Shown here: positions 48,390 through 64,000 of the stretch, one piece after another
Layout: each line of letters begins with the position of its first letter
Position numbering within the stretch: position 1 is the first letter of the stretch
Source of the DNA: Owenia fusiformis
Lineage: Eukaryota > Annelida > Polychaeta > Sabellida > Oweniidae
Reading direction: 5' to 3'
Assembly: GCA_903813345.2 (NCBI GenBank)
Contig: CAIIXF020000008.1
Span: 26,150,822-26,214,821, forward strand
Length of the DNA stretch: 64,000 nucleotides
Notes under the pieces: model-generated
What the model was told of the DNA's origin: nothing
The model's input: the letters and a program-made list of their open reading frames with translations, nothing else
Database searches by the model: none
Made by a program: the position numbers and the translations under genes

Positions 48390-48889
48390 GTCTCGGGCTT
48401 TGTATAAAAAACCTCCTTCCTCATACCCACCTACCCACGTACGTTGGACATGATACAGTCTTTGAAAGGTTCAATTTTAAAGATCTTTGTTTATTAAATC
48501 TTAGTTTATGATGAATTATAGATGCATTTGTAATGACCCTTGATAGCAAGTTGCTACTACATCCCAGCTGGGTTCGATTCCCACTCGGAGCATCGAATTA
48601 TGCACACTTTTCTTTCAATTTCTTTACCTGGCTTGTTGGACCTATGCTCGCGGTCGTTAGTTATTCCCCTTTGGCGCCCTCGGGTCATTACACATTACAA
48701 TGCACCCATATGCCTTTATTTATGGATTTGTCATCCGTCGAGTCATAAAATAAAGCCGGAATTGTAATGAGAGCTATTTTGAGATTTAAAATCCTTAAAA
48801 TTGAACCTTTCAACGACTGTATCATGTCCCATGTACATGTAGGTGGGTAGGTGGGTATGAGGTAGGAGGTTTTTTATACAAAGCCCTCG
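48390..48889. mobile_element. 0.5-kb TIR element around a tRNA-like SINE segment
   Basis: Ends GGGCTTTGTATAAAAAACCT in opposite orientation, with about 105 bp of paired arm ('cctcatacccacctacccac', 'gttcaattttaa'). The centre carries GGTTCGATTCCC, an RNA polymerase III B-box, and a 'gcacacttttctttcaatttct' tail shared with the next two SINEs. Either a TIR element that captured a SINE or a composite. Confidence 0.65.
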
Positions 48890-48904
48890 CAACTACCCAT
48901 GCAA

Positions 48905-49020
48905 AATGTAACGAGCCAGAAACAGACATGAAAGAGAGTGTGCTAAATTCTCAATCCCATGCAGGAATTGAACCCAGAACCTTCCAATTCAAACTCTTGA
49001 AGTATGACGCCCCATCATCA
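48905..49020 (-). mobile_element. tRNA-derived SINE copy
   Basis: On the minus strand, GGGTTCAATTCCTGCATGG (B-box) follows 'gcgtcatacttcaagagttt' and is followed by TTAGCACACTCTCTTTCATG. The same tail occurs in the neighbouring copies. No cloverleaf can be drawn for an intact tRNA. Confidence 0.55.
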
Positions 49021-49124
49021 CTCAGTGAATATATACATATATGGGCACACGCATCCCACATTTGATATCAATACATGTATACTGACACGAGGGCCTCTCT
49101 GGGAAATGGCAAACTGCGGAGCAT

Positions 49125-49215
49125 TTTTTAACAAGCCAGATACAGACATGAAAGAGAGAGAGTGCTAAATCCAAAGCCCCAGGGATCAGGATGTCTCGAT
49201 GGGCTCGAAACCCCA
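49125..49215 (-). mobile_element. tRNA-derived SINE copy, partial
   Basis: On the minus strand, GGGGTTTCGAGCCCATCGAG is followed by TTTAGCACTCTCTCTCTTTC and CTGTATCTGGCTTGTT, the family tail. More diverged at the 5' side. Confidence 0.5.
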
Positions 49216-49219
49216 TGGT

Positions 49220-52200
49220 CAACTCTATGTCTATGTCATATAAAGGTAAACATCTTGGATTGACAGTATCACTTAGAATAAGTTTACATTAACTTACATG
49301 TAGCAGCCCTGGTACCCATGTTGCAAGCCTATATACATATGTTTGTTTCTAATTTTAGCAACAGGTCCAAAATGAAATTCGATGCAGAAAAATGTGGTAA
49401 ATATTTTGACGATTTTTAGTCAATTTACTTGACCACAGGTCCGCAAAAATCAGCTAGATCTCTTTGCATATACATCCTTGTACGCTACATGTAACTTCAT
49501 GGAGTCAAACGATGTAAACAACCCATATATTCTAGATTTACTGTAAAATTATAATGAGATGAATTTGAGGAAATTTATGGGATACCACCGGAAAGCAAAC
49601 TTTGCGAAACGGAAATACAATTTTTAATTGGAAATTAAACTGGTATTTCCACTAACATTCATATTAATTCATTTTTATCTAACAATAATTTAATAGATAT
49701 GCTTGTAAAAATATGTAACAGTCGCAAATATACACTACAAGTATAAATATCAAAGTCTGATAACATTAACAAAGTTTGCCACTTAGATTTTCAGTGATTA
49801 CTCCATTGCATTGTGGGAAGCTGCTGTCTGCTAATATCACATCTACATCAATAATCTGCAAAATGCTAAAGCCCATTTAAAGCAGCTATATAGTTTAACA
49901 AAGGTAGAATTTGAACAGAATACAATATAAACCTTAACGTTTTTTTTAAAATAGATAAAAACAAAATCTTATTTTCATCCAGCATAAAACAGAGATAACC
50001 CCCACTTACTATACTATTTGCCCATACGCCATCTTTAGATTGATTCCTCATCAATCTAAAGATGGCTATGTGCAAATATAGTAAGCCCCCACAAGGTGAT
50101 GAATATTGACTGCCCTATCAACCATGCTTGGCACAGATTTGCTTTACAATGTATTTGTAAGAATTTGGTGAGCGTTTTGGCAAAACAAAAATAAATCACC
50201 AAATTAAAAATTCGCCAAAATCCCCAAGAATTTGACATTTTTTGTTTGGTGCACTTATGGTTAAATGTACCAAGATTTCTGGGACTGTTTAGATTTAGAA
50301 ATATTCAAAGATATTGTTAATCAACAATACTGACAATGAGGATCTTGAAATGAAATAGATATGAGATTCATCCCCTGCCCTTGAAGAACCGCCAAATCAA
50401 ATAAACACCAATATGCCTGATATCCCAAAATCGCCAAATGAAGTAATACACAAACTTTGCTTGTATGATTGATGTCACACAAATCACATTATTTTGAGAT
50501 TATGTCACACAATTTCAAGCATACATGTATGCGTTAAGTTCAAATTTTTGACAGGGTGCAAATATTTTCAGCAAGGTGGCACATAATTTTCAAATTGGTG
50601 CAGTATGCCTGTATGCAGTTGCTCTAACATAATGGAGTGAAAAACTGCAGTTGATGATAACCCAAACATACAGAAGACAACTTTCATTTATTCATTTATA
50701 TAATATTATTATTGCAAGTAATTGACATAAGGTACAATGTTAATGGATACATAGTCAAAAATGCTGTACAAAATATTGATTACAGAAACAATTACACCAA
50801 AACCTACCACAAATTCAGTGAAAACAATTGTGCACACACTGTTACATTTTATATTAGAGGTTGTGAAAAAAACATTTCAGCAAATATAAACAAATTATCT
50901 TTGAGACCTTGGTACAGCATTTTTATCGAAGGGCAATATTCAAAAATACATGATGATAGATGAACAGATATACTGATATAAGTGAAATCTTTGTGCATCT
51001 TAACCAGATATAAACTAAAATACAAAATGTTATATGTATATAATTACTATGGACTAAAATGCAATTTTGTACAATGTTATGATTGAATGTTTATATACAA
51101 GACATGTTCACCACACTGTTAACAAGTGGTGCGCTTTCTCTTTATTCATGGTTAATATGTACAGGACATCTTCAACAAAGGAAAAACATTAATATAGTAT
51201 ATGATATAGGAAATGGTACTACATGTACTTCAAATTGAAAATAGATGTGCCATTATAGCCCAATATTAATTTGGACATGTAATACATGAGCCTATTAGGA
51301 TGTTAGGCAGTTAGGCAACTGTATATAACATATTTTACAGATAGCATAAAATATGGTATAATTGAGGAAATGTATACATCCAGCATAGTTTTTCTATCAC
51401 ACTTGTACAACTGTCAGACTGTCCTTTAATCTGTTTTGGAAACATTTCACTTTTTAAAAACATTTCAAAAAATACATATTGTTTCATCAGTTCATAGCAA
51501 ATCTCAAGAAAAAATGTTCTTCTAAAAACGATTTTTTACATCATACACCTATACACCACAGTCTACTATTGCAAAAACTAAGAAAAGTGTTCTTCGAAAT
51601 GTTATCTACATTATTTCCCAAAGTCTTCTGTACTATATATCTGATATTCTTCAAACACATACACACTTAAAAATCAGCAGTAATTCCTTAATTTTGTCAA
51701 GTCAAATGTTGACATAGTCATATAAAAGTGAAGTGAAAGTTCATAACAATAACAATGCAAAATATAATAGTACTAATAATATTAATTTAACTTGTTTACA
51801 GTCAAATCTATGGGTGAGAGGTCTGTCGAAATCAATTAAGAATAGATAATTATACGATTATGTTTATAACAATTATTCATACATGATGGGATTTTGAAAC
51901 TGTTTAATATGGACTGACATTGTGATCTCACTCCCCAAGAATCGTTTTCCTCAAGCTAACGTTGAGCTAGTGGAAGGAACAATACTAACATAGCCATGCA
52001 AAATATTCAAACTCTCATTTCAAACTTACACAAAGGGATGTAGAGTAGAGACATTCCATGACAATACACATTACCAAAGGTCCAAATTCATTTTTTCAAA
52101 ATAATTATTTCAATGCCATACAGAAGGGGTTAACATAGAGTATTAAAGTGCACATGTAATTGCACAGATATTTCTATAATATTCAATTTAAATTATGTAC

Positions 52201-53222
52201 AATTTTAACATAACTGAATTTGACAGCATGAGGCCAATATCATTTTATATAATGTATAGATACTAATAATACATATAATACATAAAGGATATGATGATCA
52301 ACTAAAATTATCTACATTAGTGAAGATATAAAACACATGAACACCTGTGATCTTGTGGCTTAATCTCAATTTTCATTACTCATGTGACTTCCCATTGAGA
52401 TGAATGAAAAGTGCCATTCAATAGGCATTTGACAAATCAATGCATCCTATTGAAAGTATAACTTGTGATATCATAGTAACATTACACACATATTTTTAAG
52501 TGCTATAAGTGAGCAACAGTGTACTCCTGGTAGTTTATCCCCATAACACTAGAGTTGTGAGCGACCTTGTTCTCCTTTAATACATGATCAATCTTAGTAA
52601 CTGTGATTTCATTATTTTTGATCATTTTAAATTTCATCTTAATTTCATGAAATTTTTACATACAACAGTGTTCTCATGTCAAGCAGTTTTGCATCAGTGA
52701 TCTCCTGACATTTGTTATCTCCTTGTTGTTGAGATAAGCAACTGTATTCCTGACTGAACACACCGACCGACACATAGAAAGCACAACTGCTCCTACTCCA
52801 CAATGCAATCTGCATTTAATTAAAGTGTCTCCTCATCCAAGACATTATCAGACAAAATGATTGAATAAGCATTGATCAGGCAAACCCTGTACTATTAATC
52901 AGTTCAAAAAGTGAACAAAATTGGCAACTCTTGTAACGTCTTGTTCATTGGTTTCTTGTTCAACAGTGATACAGATGTTCAATAAATTGTGTGTGACCTG
53001 AAGATGGAGTGACGTCGTCATCAGCCAAATACTTATGCCATATTAACAAGGACATACTCTGACCTCTGGTATAAGAACAATCTACAGCCTAGAAGCTATG
53101 TCATACAGCCAGACACTGATAGCAAACCACTTAGTGCTGATGTCATACAGCCTAACTCTGTTGTCCAACTACTTAATACCTATGTCATACAGTCATACAA
53201 CCTAGCAGTGTAATCATTTAGT
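49220..53222. other. Intergenic stretch between PAK 3' end and unc79 5' exons
   Basis: AT-rich. It should hold the PAK 3' UTR at its right side and the unc79 promoter and ATG exon somewhere, but I could support neither. It contains the palindrome at 50,005-50,085 and 'cgccaaat'-rich repeat remnants at about 50.15-50.43 kb. Open frames are short and unmatched. Confidence 0.6.
50005..50085. repeat. Long palindrome (about 36-bp arms)
   Basis: Arms 'cttactatactatttgccca' through 'catctttagattgat' and their reverse complement, with a loop of about 6 bases and a few mismatches. Could be a tiny MITE or a cruciform-forming site. No adjacent gene signal. Confidence 0.75.
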
Positions 53223-60958
<7,736 letters not shown>

Positions 60959-60977
60959 TGTGCCTTTTAATGTACCC

Positions 60978-63900
60978 CTGAAAATACAATTAGATACAAT
61001 CAAAGTTTTGTTAAAAGAATGGTTTTAATTGTTTTACTATCCCAGAGAATGCTGTAAGTCTCATCATATATTCTACAAAGTCTACTCTAGCAACTTCGCA
61101 AATCTAAGCTGCAGAATACATTCCCTTTTTAAGATGCGTCTGGGGTTCAGTTTCCCCTAAAATAGTGAAAATATCATCAAATATCCTACCTACGAGTACA
61201 TTCAATTATCTATTTTTCATATTGCTCTCACTTTCATTGGTTCATTGGTTTTAGTTACTATTTCTTACCAATTTGTAAGCAAGTTCATTTGTTTCTAAAA
61301 CAGTTAAATCTAGTATGGTCTAAATTCACCCTATATAGCAACATTCCCTACAAAAATATATCTGGCAACTTCACTTCTACAGTATATGTAATCAAATCTG
61401 ACAAAGACAAAACAAGACAATTATTCATCCAAAGAATATAAGTTCAATCCTGAGATAGAGAGACTTGATGTACATGTAGGCAATTCAGTAGTTTTCTAAA
61501 TAAGGCACTGTGCTGTATTATATAGATTCAGGGCTAGGGTGGCATGTAAGCTATATTCCACATCTTGGCAGCAGGATGATTTGACCTCAGAAACAGTTAA
61601 CTCTTATAGTATTTGGGCTTGGCTCTGATTAATGCTAAAATAATGTGAACTTACAAAATCTATGAATATCTCATATTGAATCAACATATTCTAAAATTAC
61701 TGCAGTATAGATTTGGTGTCAAATATACGAAGAATACAAAATATGGGATGTCACCAATTAAGAAGAATAAGTGACATCTTCAAGTTGACTGACTCCACTG
61801 AACAACAATATGGACAAGACAAGCCACCAATGTGCTAGCGTGCTAGAATGTACATATAGGATGTGAAAGATATTGAATTTCACAAAATATGGCATGAAGT
61901 ATTTTCTCTTGTTACGACCTGCTGTTAGTATAAACTATTGGCAGTGCTTGCCATCATGTCATATGTCACACAAACAATATGATTTCAACACATATACATA
62001 GAGAACTAGATCGAGAAATCTTTAAAATTGATTTAATTAAATATAGAAGATACACACATTTCCAAAATTTCAGCATGTACTGATAACCTGATATTCCTTA
62101 AGATAGTAGAAAAGTATTTAGTTTAGCTAAAGGGGAACTGTGGTATGGTTAAAATAATATATCTTGCTATTCTCCATATACGAGCTTATATCATACTTAT
62201 AACAAAACTCTGCCATTATACAACAGAAACAAAAATCATATGCAATGTTCTCATTTTCCATAAAAAACATTCTGCTTCAATTCTTTCCAGAGAGTCATAA
62301 TCCTAAAGGGCTTTCCCTTGAACTGCTGAAAAGTAGTTTTATCACCCATCTATAAAATATAAACCCCCAGTAAAATGCAACACAAAGAACAGCTGTAGAA
62401 ACAAGATCATAAAACATGACATAAGATATGTGAGAGGTTAAAATACAAGTTGAAGGGATGTTTTACAATTTTACCATGTTCATGTGCAAGTGTTCTGTCT
62501 ATGATCACAATTTGAAAAATGTATTTCTAAGTGTCCAGACCACTGCCCTTGGCAATCATCAAAGGAAAAAGGAGTATGTATTCTCATGAATTACAAATAC
62601 ATGTATGGAGAAATACTTCAAAATAGCCTAAAACATATTTTTACAAAATATAATATCTAGTGTAAACTTGGATGTAAATTGGATCATATACAAATTATAT
62701 GCCATCTAAATTAAGTATCTAAGTAGCATCTTATGCAGCTCTTCAGTTTCAATTAATAATTTTTCACCAGAAAATGCCAACAGTATAAAATATTTAAGTT
62801 TCATTATTCCAGCTCCCTCACTTTTATTTAGGGGTTTTAATTCTCTATTATATCTATGAGCAAATCTCAAGCATTGTTTTTATGATTGGTAAATAAAGAT
62901 TGCAATTCCCGATAACTCACAGCTGCTGCAAAACTATTGAAGAAACAGTCATGTAATTTAGTATATACTAAATATGGCAAGTAAATGTTTTTCATAATTC
63001 AGAAATCCATATGTTCTATCCATGTTCCATCAGGAAGGCAAATTTAATAGTTAAAAGATACATGTTAAAAATTGATCTTCATGAAAATGAAAGCATTTGT
63101 GATGTACTTATATTGTGTAGCTCTTGTACATTTTGTAGTTTTCAATTCAACAGGTTTTACTACATCCATTCATCTTTTCATGAAAATATGTTTTCACACC
63201 TGTGAATCAAGAAATCTTGTAATTTTGCTGTAATAAAAAAAAGAACACTGAAAGGTATTTGATATTACATAGTTCAGCTGATACAGATCCTTCAGGTGTG
63301 ATGTTTGTTTATTTAGGGTTGTTTATGTTGTAAACAAAATTGAGTGCAACATTTGAACTGTGCATAACAAGATGGCATGGTATGTACAGCAGAGCATCAG
63401 TCATTTCCAAGGCCTTCAGAATATGATCAAAAATAGACATAACAAATCTGAACAATATTTTATTCAGAATACAATATACATGTAGATGAAATAAGAATTC
63501 TTGGGATTAAGATGTAAGAGTAAACAAAAAAAAGAAGAGTAAAGATGAACATAAATGAGGTTCAACATATTGGGATTATAATGGGTTGTATTTTCTGTAT
63601 GCTTCTGAAAATTCTTGTATGTTGCTTTAAACTCATATGTTTTGCCCTTTCAATTATCTAAAATTTTATTCTTTCCAAATTTAGTTTTCCTTTGTTAGGC
63701 AGATATATGTGCCACTCAGCTTTTTACAACATAAATATGCATTTGAATGGTGAATGTCACATTCAAGTTTCTGGTAAAACATGGTAGCCTACATGTTAAA
63801 CAATGATGCAAATAAATTGAAAGCTGACCTAGCCTAAACCTATTGACGTAAACAGCCTGATAACTCCCATCATTAACAATTCAGGTCACACCAAAACCAT

Positions 63901-64000
63901 TATAACCTGACCCTAACTGCCAATTAGACTTGCCTCAAGTCCACATGATGAAGTTGAAATTGAAATTGGAGATGTATGAGTATACAAGTGAAAAACAATC
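60978..64000. other. Upstream region / 5' intron of PAK
   Basis: AT-rich DNA with no exon, tandem array or TIR element I can recognise. The acceptor at 60,977 implies a non-coding first exon further right, possibly outside the window. Confidence 0.6.

Noticed and set aside
48540-48640. A tRNA gene, because of GGTTCGATTCC
   Set aside because: No acceptor stem or cloverleaf can be formed. The shared tail with two neighbours marks it as SINE-derived.
49795-49825. Promoter motif resembling ZNF143 sites (TTCCCACAATGCA on the minus strand) as the unc79 promoter
   Set aside because: Single partial match with no adjacent ATG exon that joins exon a in phase.

Overview
The window is metazoan nuclear DNA: AT-rich, with spliced genes, long introns and many decayed transposons, tandem repeats and MITEs. 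Introns follow GT-AG rules. The proteins and repeat style suggest a marine invertebrate (lophotrochozoan or invertebrate deuterostome), but the phylum cannot be fixed from sequence alone.

Two protein-coding genes were rebuilt exon by exon, both on the minus strand. (1) 53,223-60,958 is a group II p21-activated kinase (PAK4/5/6, fly mushroom-bodies-tiny type). Its nine coding exons join in frame from ATG to TAG (2,076 nt, 691 codons) with an N-terminal CRIB domain, a long disordered linker with a D-P-R-rich tract, and a complete C-terminal kinase domain. (2) From 48,245 down past the left edge runs the 5' part of UNC79, the large NALCN channel-complex protein. Thirteen consecutive exons join with matching phases (1,564 nt). 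The ATG exon was not found, and the 3' part lies beyond position 1.

The most unusual observation is in unc79. Four exons are followed by tandem arrays whose repeat unit is the 3' end of that exon plus its own 5' splice site: the 1,534-1,637 exon (about 24 copies of 62 bp), the 6,566-6,752 exon (about 26 of 59 bp), the 39,455-39,613 exon (43-bp units, with a second array at 34.7-35.4 kb), and an old, diverged case after the 46,420-46,475 exon. Each array is a ladder of dozens of donor sites. In the three clear arrays, reading past the first donor soon meets a stop codon.

The 25.6-kb intron at 13,860-39,454 is a nest of mobile DNA. A block at about 14.4-35.4 kb and a block at about 35.4-39.4 kb are diverged direct duplicates. 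Comparing them shows 'empty sites' for three insertions in the first: two TIR elements side by side sharing AATT target sites (14,977-20,192), a dead mariner (21,245-22,259), and an 11.4-kb array of six roughly 1.7-2.4-kb units (22,581-33,938) with a Helitron-like end. Other mobile DNA includes a 1.17-kb foldback element with a small retroposon inside it, several TA-flanked MITEs, and tRNA-derived SINEs. The stretches 49.2-53.2 kb and 61-64 kb hold no gene I can recognise.
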